This document shows positions 16,573 through 24,815 of a DNA stretch of 64,000 bases, piece by piece (positions within the stretch are counted from its first letter, which is position 1; each line of letters opens with the position of its first letter). Origin of the DNA: Halomonas cupida (lineage in GTDB: Bacteria > Pseudomonadota > Gammaproteobacteria > Pseudomonadales > Halomonadaceae); the NCBI RefSeq assembly GCF_900142755.1, contig NZ_FRCA01000009.1, positions 112,317 to 176,316 of the forward strand, written 5' to 3'. Below the pieces are notes generated by a model. The model was not told the origin of the DNA and did no database searches. It saw only the letters and a program-made list of their open reading frames with translations. Position numbers and translations under genes: made by a program.

Positions 16573-17259
16573 ATGTTTGAACTGTCTCCGCGTCAGAGAC
16601 GCCGTCTGCTGATGGCCATGGTGGCCTTTCATATAGCCGTTATCGCCGCCAGCAACTATCTCGTTCAGCTCCCCTTCACGCTGTTTGGGTTGCACACCAC
16701 CTGGGGAGCCTTCAGTTTCCCGTTCATCTTTCTGGCCACGGACCTTACCGTGCGCCTGTTCGGCAAGGAGCCGGCAAGGGCCATTGTGCTGCGTGTGATG
16801 TTGCCGGCACTGGTGGTCTCCTACGTGATATCCGTTGTCTTCCCGAAAGGCAGCTATGCCGGCATTGAGGCGCTTGGCGAGTGGAACCTGTTCGTCGCGC
16901 GTATCGCCCTGGCCAGTTTCATGGCCTACCTGCTGGGTCAGTTGCTCGACGTTCAGGTATTTGACCGTCTGCGTCGCCTGAAGACGTGGTGGGTAGCCCC
17001 TGCTGCCTCTACTGTAATCGGTAATCTGGTGGATACCCTGGCGTTCTTCGCGATTGCCTTCCAGGGTGGGCCGGACCCTTTCATGGCGTCCCATTGGCCC
17101 GAGATTGCAGCGGTTGATTACGCCATCAAGCTGGTGATCAGCCTGCTGTTTTTCCTGCCGCTGTATGGCATCCTGTTGCGCGGGTTGAGTCATCGCCTGG
17201 TGGCCTTGAGTACTGCCCGTGAGCAGTGGAAAGCGGAAGCGGGATCAACAGGCTCCTGA
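16573..17259 (+). CDS. yhhQ: Queuosine precursor transporter (YhhQ / COG1738)
   Basis: YhhQ-family proteins import queuosine precursors (preQ0/preQ1) for modification of the wobble base of GUN-anticodon tRNAs. The 228-residue protein has about six TM helices and the family stretches SNYLVQLPFTLFGLHTTWGAFSFP, FLATDLTVRLFGKEPAR and STVIGNLVDTLAFFAIAFQG. The ATG at 16573 is chosen because the protein then begins MFELSPRQRRR just before the first helix. The frame extends to 16483 without family likeness. A possible preQ1 leader precedes it and repeat copy 2 follows 90 bp after its stop. Confidence 0.9.
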   Translation: MFELSPRQRRRLLMAMVAFHIAVIAASNYLVQLPFTLFGLHTTWGAFSFPFIFLATDLTVRLFGKEPARAIVLRVMLPALVVSYVISVVFPKGSYAGIEALGEWNLFVARIALASFMAYLLGQLLDVQVFDRLRRLKTWWVAPAASTVIGNLVDTLAFFAIAFQGGPDPFMASHWPEIAAVDYAIKLVISLLFFLPLYGILLRGLSHRLVALSTAREQWKAEAGSTGS

Positions 17260-17349
17260 CTGTCGAAGTAGAGACGGTTGCATTTGACAGGTCGGAATTG
17301 CTCAGTGCCGCCCGGAGGCTCTCGGGTCAGACCTTTGCGTAGCCACTAT

Positions 17350-17522
17350 TATTAACATGGCAATCAAATGGCTCATCCTGATCGATTTGATTTTCGTCCG
17401 CACCCCACTGGCGCAGATGCACGGATCTGCTGGTGTGGTGCGGTTTCGCGTCGGTCTGATGGCCGACGGCGGCACGTCCATGTGCCGCCCTTGACTCAAC
17501 ATGAAAGCCTGCCGGGTTAATA
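17350..17522 (+). repeat. 173-bp dispersed intergenic element, copy 2
   Basis: This copy has the same length and the same TATTAAC...GTTAATA ends as copy 1 at 404-576. Its internal hairpins are GCAGAT/ATCTGC (17413-17430), GTCGGTC-tgat-GGCCGAC (17450-17467) and, directly after, a perfect 8-bp stem GGCGGCAC/GTGCCGCC with a 6-base loop (17468-17489). Where the copies differ in the second hairpin the C-G pair becomes a T-G wobble, so pairing is kept. An open frame of 45 codons runs through it from the ATG at 17357. That frame is closed by a TAG in copy 1. Confidence 0.75.
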
Positions 17523-17573
17523 TTATTCCTTTCCGGCATCAGGTTTCCGGAATAGAACAACCAGGGAGATTGC

Positions 17574-18347
17574 ATGTCTGTTGCCTTGAACTTCTCGGAT
17601 AGCGGCGGCGAAGGGACTCCGCTGGTCATCGTGCATGGCCTGCTGGGCAGCGCGGACAACTGGCGCTCGCATATCAAGCACTTTGCTTCCCATTGGCGAG
17701 TCATCGCGGTGGATTTGCGCAATCACGGCGGATCTCCCCATGTCTCAGGTATGAGCTATGACGAGATGGCCGAGGATGTGGTGGCTGTACTCGACAGCTG
17801 CGGGGTTGATCGGGCGCATCTGCTGGGGCATTCGATGGGAGGGAAGGTGGTGATGACGCTGGCACGGCAGTATCCCGACCGGGTGGCGTCATTGATGGTG
17901 GCGGATATCGCTCCGGTGACATATGAGCATCATCATGACACCGTGTTTTCCGCGATGCGTGCGGTCGAGCAGGGTCAGCCCGGTGATCGCCGCGATGCTG
18001 ACGCCCTGATGGCCGAGTTTGTCGCCGACAAGCCCACTCGCATGTTCCTCGCGACCAACCTCAAACGTGATGAGGGTGGGGTGTTGCGCTTGAGGGTCAA
18101 CATGGATGCCATCGAGCAGGGCTATCCCGACATCATGGCTGCGCCGACAGGTCAGGGCGCCATCGACGTTCCCTGCCTGGTGGTGCGTGGCTCACGCTCC
18201 GATTATGTCAGCGACGAGCGGCTGGGGGCTGTGCACGACGTTCTGCCGCACGCTGAACTGGTGACCCTGGATGCAGGGCATTGGCTGCACACCGAGAAGG
18301 CTGAGGAGTTCCGTGGCGCCATAGAAGCGTTCCTGGAGCAGCGCTGA
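17574..18347 (+). CDS. ybfF: Alpha/beta-fold esterase, YbfF-like
   Basis: This is a cytosolic serine hydrolase of 257 residues. E. coli YbfF hydrolyses short-chain acyl esters and acyl-CoA. The oxyanion-hole segment is VIVHGLLGSADNW, the nucleophile elbow is LLGHSMGGKV, and the catalytic His lies in LDAGHWLHTEKAEEF. The stretch VIAVDLRNHGGSPH is typical of YbfF. The start at 17574 fits the family N-terminus and follows GGGAG at a short spacing. A strong hairpin terminator lies 26 bp after the stop. The natural substrate is unknown. Confidence 0.88.
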   Translation: MSVALNFSDSGGEGTPLVIVHGLLGSADNWRSHIKHFASHWRVIAVDLRNHGGSPHVSGMSYDEMAEDVVAVLDSCGVDRAHLLGHSMGGKVVMTLARQYPDRVASLMVADIAPVTYEHHHDTVFSAMRAVEQGQPGDRRDADALMAEFVADKPTRMFLATNLKRDEGGVLRLRVNMDAIEQGYPDIMAAPTGQGAIDVPCLVVRGSRSDYVSDERLGAVHDVLPHAELVTLDAGHWLHTEKAEEFRGAIEAFLEQR

Positions 18348-18372
18348 CTCGATGGGCATCAGCAAGTATTCA

Positions 18373-18394
18373 AAGGGCGCCTGACGGCGCCCTT
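18373..18394 (+). terminator. Hairpin terminator after the ybfF-like gene
   Basis: AAGGGCGCC-tgac-GGCGCCCTT is a perfect 9-bp stem with a 4-base loop. The A and T arms of the stem give it a partly bidirectional terminator character. Confidence 0.75.
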
Positions 18395-18403
18395 GTGCGT
18401 TCA

Positions 18404-18450
18404 GAAATAGCTCATCCTGATCGATTTGATTTTCGTCCGCACCCCACTGG
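18404..18450 (+). repeat. Truncated third copy of the 173-bp element
   Basis: About 46 bp (from AAATAGCTC to CACCCCACTGG) match offsets 17-63 of the full element. The stretch mixes copy-1 and copy-2 character: TAG as in copy 1, ATTTTCG and CCCCAC as in copy 2. Both ends of the element are missing. It sits between the terminator of the ybfF-like gene and the convergent binding-protein gene. Confidence 0.75.
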
Positions 18451-18466
18451 GAGAGGCTAGACGAGG

Positions 18467-19810
18467 TCAGCCCGGATCGCGTGCCAGTGTCTCGGGGGGC
18501 GTCAGTGAGTCAACGAGTCCGTGCTCCCAGAGATAATGCTCCAGGCGGCGATAACGGGCGACGTCCACCGCCCCTGGTCGCAGTGCCAGGCGGCGACGAA
18601 TATCCGGCCACGCTTCGGCATTGGCTGCGCTGTCCATGGTGGGCTGCTGCTTGACCATGATCTGCCAGGCTTCGTCCGGGTGCGCAACGATCCACTGCGT
18701 GGCTTCCTGAACCGCCGCAACAAGGCGATTGATAGCGCTGCGCTGCGAGGCCAGATGATTGACATTGGCGACCATGACCAGGCCGTCATGAATGGGGAAG
18801 CCGAGCTCCTCCAGCGGTAGTACATGAGTTGCCACACCCAGATCGGCGAGCTGGCGGGGAAGGCTGAAGCGGGCGCCGGCCACGATGGCGTCGATACGAC
18901 CTTCGCTCATGGCACTGATGATCGAGAAATGAACATCGCGTGCGTCGACATGGGACAGGTTCAGGTGCTCTTCATCCAGAATGGCGCGCAGAATAATATC
19001 GTGACCGGCCTGGTCAGAGTATCCCACGCGTTGATCGATCAACGACAGAGCGGAGTCGATGCCGCTTTCCTCCCGTGCCACCAGGGCTGTCAGCGGAAGT
19101 TCGACCAGGGTTGCCACTCGGACCAGAGGTTTTCCCTCATCGACTAGTTGATGCAGCGTCACCTGGTCGGTCAGCGCCAGTTCAACGCGAGATGCGGCGA
19201 CGAGCTTGGCCGGAATGTCAGGATCCGCTGGTGGGCGCATGGTGACGTCGAGGCCGTGTTGAGCGAACAATCCCAGCGCGTCTGCAATCAGCAGTGCGGC
19301 ATGACGAGGGCTAGGGTGCCAGTCCAGTACCAGTTCAAGTTGAGTCAGTGGCGGTGGCAGGACAGGGTCTGGTGGTGTCATGACCACCGAGGGAGCGGCA
19401 GGCAATGTGGGTGTATCCACGCCCGGGCCGCTGGGGTGGTTCTGATACGCCTCTTCTATGCTGGCGGGGTCCTCGTTGGACGAGGTTGTCTGTGAACTCT
19501 GTTTGATCGCCCGTTGTCGAGGTGTAGTGGCAATGGTTGAATCCTGTTTATCGACTTCTTCCACTGGAGTGTCGGGCGTTGCCTCGATATCGTCAGTGGC
19601 AGAGGTATCGTCACCGGAGGATGCCTGTTCTTCATTGGCCGCAGACTCATCTGCAGAGGAAGGAGACGCATCAACGGAGGACTCTTCGATTGTTGGCGCC
19701 CCCGCACCCTGCTGGGCGTACAGGGGCTGAGTGGGGTAGGCAGAGCCGACGATGAGCACGAGACTCAGTGCGCCGCACACCAGAATGCGCCGGCGTAGTG
19801 CCATCGGCAT
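18467..19810 (-). CDS. ABC-type substrate-binding protein (NMT1/THI5-like) with a long acidic linker
   Basis: This is a predicted periplasmic binding protein of the nitrate/sulfonate/thiamine-precursor class. The 447-residue protein has an N-terminal signal peptide (to about residue 32). A Ser/Glu/Asp/Thr-rich, low-complexity stretch follows (about 34-155). The NMT1/THI5-like domain starts with LELVLDWHPSPRHAALLIADALGLF. Family members are normally about 320 residues, so the linker is extra. No permease or ATPase gene is adjacent, so it may be an orphan binding protein or serve a sensor or enzyme. The ATG at 19810 has GGAG seven bases upstream. The ligand cannot be read from the sequence. Confidence 0.8.
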   Translation of the reverse strand: MPMALRRRILVCGALSLVLIVGSAYPTQPLYAQQGAGAPTIEESSVDASPSSADESAANEEQASSGDDTSATDDIEATPDTPVEEVDKQDSTIATTPRQRAIKQSSQTTSSNEDPASIEEAYQNHPSGPGVDTPTLPAAPSVVMTPPDPVLPPPLTQLELVLDWHPSPRHAALLIADALGLFAQHGLDVTMRPPADPDIPAKLVAASRVELALTDQVTLHQLVDEGKPLVRVATLVELPLTALVAREESGIDSALSLIDQRVGYSDQAGHDIILRAILDEEHLNLSHVDARDVHFSIISAMSEGRIDAIVAGARFSLPRQLADLGVATHVLPLEELGFPIHDGLVMVANVNHLASQRSAINRLVAAVQEATQWIVAHPDEAWQIMVKQQPTMDSAANAEAWPDIRRRLALRPGAVDVARYRRLEHYLWEHGLVDSLTPPETLARDPG

Positions 19811-20079
19811 GAGCTATCTCCAGGCTGGTCATACAGAAGCATCGGGGGCTTATTCTAGCCGTGCTTGGCGGTGGGGGGAATATTCGTTACCCCGTCGCCT
19901 TGTCGAAGAAGGGCTGGAGTATGCCCGTCCATGCACAGCAGCACGGGGCATGTCTTCTTCCAGGGACTATTCCTGACCCAGACCATGGGCCTCGTTCCCC
20001 GGGATATGCGATGTATTGACGTCGCGTGTCTCCGACAGGCATGGGATAATCCTGTTCTGACTCCGCGCAAGGGATGCAT

Positions 20080-21786
20080 ATGGACACCATCAACAGTCTC
20101 TTTCTACTGACAGGCACCTTGATTGCCTTGAGTGTACTGGCGAGCCGCCTATCTGCCGTAGCAGGGGTGCCACTGCTGGTGCTGTTTCTCGTTCTTGGGA
20201 TGCTGGCAGGCGAAGAAGGTGTACTGGGGATCAATTTCGATAATTACTCGTTGGCGTTCATTATCGGCCATCTTGCGTTGGCGATGATATTGCTTGATGG
20301 CGGTCTGCGCACGCGGCTGACCACTTTCCGCGTCGGGTTCCGGCCGGCCCTGGGGCTTGCCACCTTCGGTGTGTTCATTACCAGCGGTCTGGTCGGTATT
20401 CTTTCCATGTGGGTGTTCGATCTGACGTTGATGCAGGGCTTGCTGGTGGGTGCCATCGTCGGTTCCACCGATGCCGCTGCGGTATTCTCGATGCTCAGCG
20501 GAAGTGGCCTGAATCTCAACGAACGTGTGGCCGCCACCCTGGAAATCGAGTCAGGTACCAACGACCCCATGGCCATCTTCCTGACTCTGGTTCTGGTGGA
20601 AAGTCTGGTGGGAGGGGTGAGTTCTCCTCTGGCAATGCTGCTGTTGTTTGCCCAGCAGTTTGCGCTGGCCATCATCATCGGGCTTGGCGTTGGCTGGCTG
20701 ATTGCCAGACTGTTGTCCTGGCTTGACCTGGCGCCAGGCTTGTACTCGTTGCTGGCTCTGGCATTGGGCATGTGTGTATTCGGCCTGACCAGTGCGCTCG
20801 GCGGAAGTGGTTTTCTGGCGATCTATCTTACTGGCTTGATGATCGGCAACCGGCCGGGTCGACATCTGAATTTCATCCTGCCAGTGCATGATGGCCTCGC
20901 CTGGCTGAGTCAGATTGGCCTGTTCCTGGTGCTGGGCCTGCTGGTCACTCCCAGTGCGCTGATTGATGTCATTCTGCCGGCATCAGTGGTGGCCCTTGCC
21001 TTGATCTTCGTTGCCCGTCCTCTGGCGGTGATACTGACGCTCAAGCCATTCTTCCGCTTCCGCTGGCGTGAGGTGATCTTCATCTCCTGGGTGGGGCTGC
21101 GTGGTGCGGTACCCATCGTATTGGCCATCTTTCCGGTGATTGGGGGAGTGGAAGATTCGCAGTTGTACTTCAATGTCGCTTTTGCCGTGGTGCTCCTTTC
21201 ACTGTTGATTCAGGGCGGCACTCTTCCATGGATGGCCCGCCGTATGCGCGTCATGGTGCCCAGTACCATCGAGCCCAATCAAAGAGGCCCGCTAGGCGTG
21301 CTGCCGGAGAACGATTTCGAGATGTTCGTCTATCGGATCGAGAACCCTGACCTCGAGGATGTGCCGATTCGCTTAATGCGCTTTCCATCCGGCGCTCTGA
21401 TCTCGGCACTGTTCCGCAAGCATGTCATGGTACATCCCAAGGGGAGCACTCGACTCAAGGTAGACGATGTGGTCTGTGTGATCGGCCGCAACGATGATCT
21501 GCCGGCTCTCAACCGGTTGTTTGATGGAGAGGCAAGGCTCAAGCAGCGTAAGGATTTCTTCGGCACCTTTACGCTGGATGGCGCGGCCAGCATGCGTGAC
21601 GTTGCCGATGCCTACGGCCTGACACTCAGCCCGGCCGAGGCCGACCTCAGCCTGGGACACTTTCTGGCGTTGCGTGTTGGTGGTTACCCGGTGGTTGGTG
21701 ATGACGTCGACTGGCACGGTATCCACTGGGTGGTCAATGCCATGGAAGGCAACCGTATCACTCATGTCGGCATCAGGCTTTATTGA
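20080..21786 (+). CDS. nhaP2: K+/H+ antiporter of the CPA1 family with a C-terminal RCK_C domain
   Basis: This is an inner-membrane monovalent cation/proton antiporter, like NhaP2/CvrA, for K+ extrusion and volume control. That role suits a salt-tolerant host. The 568-residue protein has about 12-13 TM helices. The ion-binding region contains IVGSTDAAAVFSML and LEIESGTNDPMAIFL, with the conserved Asp. A TrkA_C-type domain follows (FEMFVYRIENPDLEDVPIRLMRF...), then a CorC/HlyC-like end (YPVVGDDVDWHGIHWVV). The ATG at 20080 has AAGGG six bases upstream. An in-frame ATG at 20074 abuts the AAGGG and is less likely. Confidence 0.9.
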   Translation: MDTINSLFLLTGTLIALSVLASRLSAVAGVPLLVLFLVLGMLAGEEGVLGINFDNYSLAFIIGHLALAMILLDGGLRTRLTTFRVGFRPALGLATFGVFITSGLVGILSMWVFDLTLMQGLLVGAIVGSTDAAAVFSMLSGSGLNLNERVAATLEIESGTNDPMAIFLTLVLVESLVGGVSSPLAMLLLFAQQFALAIIIGLGVGWLIARLLSWLDLAPGLYSLLALALGMCVFGLTSALGGSGFLAIYLTGLMIGNRPGRHLNFILPVHDGLAWLSQIGLFLVLGLLVTPSALIDVILPASVVALALIFVARPLAVILTLKPFFRFRWREVIFISWVGLRGAVPIVLAIFPVIGGVEDSQLYFNVAFAVVLLSLLIQGGTLPWMARRMRVMVPSTIEPNQRGPLGVLPENDFEMFVYRIENPDLEDVPIRLMRFPSGALISALFRKHVMVHPKGSTRLKVDDVVCVIGRNDDLPALNRLFDGEARLKQRKDFFGTFTLDGAASMRDVADAYGLTLSPAEADLSLGHFLALRVGGYPVVGDDVDWHGIHWVVNAMEGNRITHVGIRLY

Positions 21787-21829
21787 GCCCCGATGCAAGG
21801 GCAGGGAGGTCAGCGGTGGAGGGTAGGCT

Positions 21830-22624
21830 GTGGTGAGATGGTTGGTGGTCGGTGCACTGGCATTGCTGTTGTCCGGTTGCGATGAGACACCCACCGGGCG
21901 TAATCGAATTGCCTGGATTCCCCAGGCAATGATGGCGGATATGGGCAACGAGACCTTCGAGCAGATGCGCCACACCATGCCGGTGGTGACTGACCCGGCC
22001 ATCAAGCGACTGGCAGAGTGTGTCTCGGTGGAGCTGGTCGATGCGCTTGGTGAAAGCTGGCCGGAAGTCGATATACCGAATCACTGGGATGTAGTGGTCT
22101 TCGACAACCCCATGCCCAACGCCTTCGCCTTGCCCGGCGGACGAATCGGTATCAATAGCGGATTGCTGCAGGTTGCCCAGACACCCGACCAACTGGCTGC
22201 GGTGATTGGCCACGAGATTGGCCATGTGATTGCTCGCCATGGCAATGAGCGTCTCACTCAGCAGTTGGGTATCCAGGCGGTATTGATGGTGATCGGTCTG
22301 GCCAGTGACGGTGAAGTCAGCAGTGATGCGCTCATTCGGGCTCTGGGCCTGGGATCACAATTGGGGATAACCTTGCCGTTCAGTCGTGCCCACGAGGTCG
22401 AGGCGGATCGCATTGGCCTGCAATTGATGGCCCGGGCTGGTTTCAATCCCAAGCATAGTATCGAGCTGTGGCACAACATGATGGAGCTTGATGACCAGCA
22501 ACCCTTCGAGCTGCTGTCGACTCATCCCCACCATGAGTCACGAATTGCTGTGCTTGAAGAGTCCATGCCAGAGGCTTCCGAGGTATTTTCCAGCGTGCCC
22601 AGAGCTGCCTGCTCGCCGCTGTGA
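21830..22624 (+). CDS. M48-family metalloprotease lipoprotein (LoiP/YcaL-like)
   Basis: This is a zinc protease anchored to the cell envelope by an N-terminal lipid. The 264-residue protein has a lipobox (LALLLSGC, Cys17), then the zinc-binding helix AAVIGHEIGHVIARHGNE (HEXXH) and the third ligand Glu in SRAHEVEADRIGLQLMARAG. These are the hallmarks of E. coli LoiP and YcaL. The length (about 250-265) matches. The start is GTG at 21830 with GGAGGG six bases upstream (a GTG at 21833 is also possible). Related proteins help in outer-membrane quality control. Confidence 0.9.
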   Translation: MVRWLVVGALALLLSGCDETPTGRNRIAWIPQAMMADMGNETFEQMRHTMPVVTDPAIKRLAECVSVELVDALGESWPEVDIPNHWDVVVFDNPMPNAFALPGGRIGINSGLLQVAQTPDQLAAVIGHEIGHVIARHGNERLTQQLGIQAVLMVIGLASDGEVSSDALIRALGLGSQLGITLPFSRAHEVEADRIGLQLMARAGFNPKHSIELWHNMMELDDQQPFELLSTHPHHESRIAVLEESMPEASEVFSSVPRAACSPL

Positions 22625-22726
22625 GGCGTTCTGGTTGTCTTGTCTGCCGGGCTGAGCCTTCTGCCTTGTCAGGCGTGGCGTGATGCTGAATCATTGAGAT
22701 GACACAACTTGTACGGATGACTGCCC

Positions 22727-23314
22727 ATGTCGCTTGACCTGGTGGAACGTGCCCGACTCTTTGCCACTGCCGCTCATGCGGCTATCGATCAACGTCGCAA
22801 GTACGGTGGTGCTCCCTATATCGAGCATCCCGAGGCTGTGGCGCGACTCGTTGCTGAACATCAGGCCGATGAGGTGATGATGGCCGCCGCCTGGTTGCAT
22901 GACGTTGTCGAGGATACTGCCGTCTCGCTGGAACTGGTACGCGAAGAGTTTGGTGAGAATGTGGCCGGGCTGGTCGATGCATTGAGTGACATGCAGACAC
23001 CGGAAGAAGGCAATCGCGCCGCACGCAAGCAGCGGGCCGCACAACGCCTTTCTCTGGCTGACCCGCGGGCTCAGACCATCAAGTATGCCGATCTGATTCA
23101 CAATACATCGAGTATTGTGCGCCACGATCGCGGCTTTGCACGTATCTACCTCGAGGAAAAGCGACATCTACTGGAGATCATGGATCAAGGTGACCCCGGG
23201 CTTCGTCAACGAGCCTTGCGTGTGTTGCAGGTGGCAGACGGAGAGTTGTCCAGTCGTGGTCGTCATGCTGGTGGCGAGCATGGCGAGAACCTGGACGATC
23301 CTCGCCAGGATTGA
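22727..23314 (+). CDS. HD-domain phosphohydrolase resembling small alarmone hydrolases
   Basis: The 195-residue protein matches the hydrolase half of RelA/SpoT and stand-alone Mesh1-type enzymes, which remove the 3'-pyrophosphate of (p)ppGpp. Visible motifs are a first His region (AHAAIDQRRKYGGAPYIEHP), the HD dyad (AAAWLHDVVEDTAVS) and the later metal Asp (IKYADLIHNTSSI). SpoT-type enzymes usually have KLADRLHN at that last site, so R-L is replaced by L-I here. The Gly/His-rich tail is unusual. No synthetase or TGS domain is present. Alarmone hydrolysis is inferred from the family. Confidence 0.8.
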   Translation: MSLDLVERARLFATAAHAAIDQRRKYGGAPYIEHPEAVARLVAEHQADEVMMAAAWLHDVVEDTAVSLELVREEFGENVAGLVDALSDMQTPEEGNRAARKQRAAQRLSLADPRAQTIKYADLIHNTSSIVRHDRGFARIYLEEKRHLLEIMDQGDPGLRQRALRVLQVADGELSSRGRHAGGEHGENLDDPRQD

Positions 23315-23325
23315 GTTGGCCTCGA

Positions 23326-23589
23326 CTACCCCTTGATCAAACGAGCGCCAGGCGGGACTTGATAACGCAACTCGCCGCAGGGGCCGGGAGGCGGCTGTTG
23401 GCCAGCCGGGCGGTCGGGATACCAGATGCGGCACTCACCAGGCGGTGGCAGGTGGCCGCTGGGAACTCCCGAGTCGTAATGATAGTGGCGGTCGCGATCT
23501 CCGTATGGGTAACCTTCTCCATAGGTGACACAGCCGGTCAGCCCACCGACAAGGATCATGGTGCCGGCAAGGGTGAATAGCTTGTACAT
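23326..23589 (-). CDS. Small proline-rich lipoprotein
   Basis: This 87-residue predicted lipoprotein has a signal helix and a lipobox (LVGGLTGC). A short Tyr/His/Asp-rich stretch follows, then a Pro/Gly-rich tail with two Cys (PPPGECRIWYPDRPAGQQ and GPCGELRYQVPPGARLI). The tail is a recurrent pattern in small proteobacterial lipoproteins of unknown role. The ATG at 23589 has GGAG seven bases upstream. The longer open frame to 23691 adds residues that would block export. It is convergent with the HD-domain gene, 11 bp apart. Confidence 0.75.
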   Translation of the reverse strand: MYKLFTLAGTMILVGGLTGCVTYGEGYPYGDRDRHYHYDSGVPSGHLPPPGECRIWYPDRPAGQQPPPGPCGELRYQVPPGARLIKG

Positions 23590-23733
23590 GGTTTGGCTCC
23601 TTTGATGGGGACGGAGATCCCTGGGTTCTGAGCGGTATCGTGTCACATGACGTGCCTTGTAACGTACTCGTATTGTGCCGCCCAGTGGCATTGCGACGAT
23701 AGGCTCGACGAAAACAGGCTTCAGGGAGAAGAT

Positions 23734-24060
23734 ATGCTGGCGTTGCCCACCTTTGTGCTTGCTGCTGTGGCGGAAATCGGCGGTTGCTTCGCCTTCTGGG
23801 CCTGGCTGCGTCTGGGGCGTTCGCCGCTGTGGCTGATACCCGGCGTGATCAGCCTGGTACTGTTTGCCTGGCTGCTGACGCGGGTCGATGCTGACATGGC
23901 GGGACGTGCCTATGCTGCATATGGCGGCATCTATATCGGCACGTCCTTGATGTGGATGTGGCTGGTGGAGGGAAGCCGACCTGATCGCTGGGATGGCATT
24001 GGCGCCGCCATCTGCCTGGTCGGCGCCATGGTGATCCTGCTGGGGCCACGCGGAGCTTGA
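23734..24060 (+). CDS. ynfA: YnfA-family small membrane protein (UPF0060)
   Basis: This 108-residue inner-membrane protein has four TM helices. The family is related to small multidrug-resistance transporters, and a few members are reported to export toxic cations. Signature stretches are [38 protein letters not shown] and [16 protein letters not shown]. The start at 23734 gives the standard YnfA N-terminus. It is convergent with the lipoprotein gene at 24064-24411, only three bases apart. Confidence 0.92.
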   Translation: MLALPTFVLAAVAEIGGCFAFWAWLRLGRSPLWLIPGVISLVLFAWLLTRVDADMAGRAYAAYGGIYIGTSLMWMWLVEGSRPDRWDGIGAAICLVGAMVILLGPRGA

Positions 24061-24063
24061 GGC

Positions 24064-24411
24064 TCAGGAGCCGGGGGAGAGCACACAGTCGAGACTGTAA
24101 AGCTCTACCTTCTCGTCGTTTTCCACGGCTTGCATGACGTCCATGATGCGGATGGTGCGGTTGTCCAACTGGCCGGAGCCATATTGTCTGGCCTGCTCAC
24201 AGACGCTGCTCGCCAATGCCTCGCCCTGATCAGCCCGCTCGGCCTTGAGGCCGATGAATATCTCTCGATGATCTTCCGATACTGCGGCAGCCTGGATCTC
24301 CGGGTTGCCACGCAGTTCCTCGATCAGACCCTCGGCATCGAATACGCCGCTTTCTTCATTACTGCACCCGACCAGTGCCGTGGCGATACTGAGCGCAATC
24401 CATGGTCTCAT
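24064..24411 (-). CDS. Hypothetical lipoprotein
   Basis: This is a 115-residue protein with a lipobox signal (IATALVGCSNEES), and so probably an outer- or inner-membrane lipoprotein. The mature part looks like a small alpha/beta domain with one more pair of Cys (SSVCEQARQYG and LYSLDCVLS), which could form a disulfide. No family is recognised. GGAG lies nine bases before the ATG at 24411. The frame continues upstream to 24729 through the tRNA gene, which is certainly not coding. Confidence 0.7.
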   Translation of the reverse strand: MRPWIALSIATALVGCSNEESGVFDAEGLIEELRGNPEIQAAAVSEDHREIFIGLKAERADQGEALASSVCEQARQYGSGQLDNRTIRIMDVMQAVENDEKVELYSLDCVLSPGS

Positions 24412-24639
24412 CTGGTCATTCTCCCTTTTGATCGACTTCTGGTCGGTGGTGGGGTGGCTGGAAGGCTGATATGGGAGCATTGCTGATGCGTTTTCGCAAG
24501 ATGCACTGTGTTGTGTATTCCATGCTGGCTGCTGTTCAAGGGCCGTTCCGGGGGAGCGATATGACAGCCTCTGTTGGTGGGTGCACACCTTGAAAACACT
24601 CATCGGGTATGCTCCTAACATATTGATCGAACAGAACTG

Positions 24640-24667
24640 TTGACCTTTGAAGAAAAACTGGTAAAGT
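24640..24667 (+). promoter_or_regulatory. Sigma-70 promoter of tRNA-Ser
   Basis: TTGACC (24640-24645), a 16-bp spacer, then TAAAGT (24662-24667). The expected start is about 24674, close to the tRNA 5' end at 24683. The GC-rich stretch just after the -10 box resembles a stringent-control discriminator. Confidence 0.65.
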
Positions 24668-24682
24668 ACATCGCCGTGAGCC

Positions 24683-24772
24683 GGAGGGATGGCAGAGCGG
24701 TTGAATGCACCGGTCTTGAAAACCGGCAAGGGTTAATGCCCTTCCAGGGTTCGAATCCCTGTCCCTCCGCCA
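24683..24772 (+). tRNA. tRNA-Ser (anticodon TGA)
   Basis: This is a 90-nt class II tRNA. The acceptor arm GGAGGGA pairs with TCCCTCC. The anticodon stem CCGGT/ACCGG encloses CTTGAAA (anticodon TGA, reading UCN serine codons). A long variable arm (CAAGGGTTAATGCCCTTC) and a T arm with GGTTCGAATCC follow. The CCA end is encoded. The serine identity fits the long variable arm. No repeat of its 3' end was seen elsewhere in the window, so there is no sign of an integrated island. Confidence 0.95.
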
Positions 24773-24783
24773 CTTCGATTTCA

Positions 24784-24815
24784 GGGGATCAGTCAAATTG
24801 GCTGGTCCCCTTTTT
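24784..24815 (+). terminator. Rho-independent terminator after tRNA-Ser
   Basis: GGGGATCAGTC pairs with GGCTGGTCCCC (11 bp including two G-T wobbles), followed by TTTTT. Confidence 0.85.

Noticed and set aside
17357..17494. 45-codon open frame inside repeat copy 2
   Set aside because: The same frame has a TAG at codon 5 in copy 1 and in the fragment, and the differences between copies are not concentrated at third positions.
24064..24729. 221-residue version of the lipoprotein
   Set aside because: It would be translated through the tRNA-Ser gene. The lipobox start at 24411 is clear.
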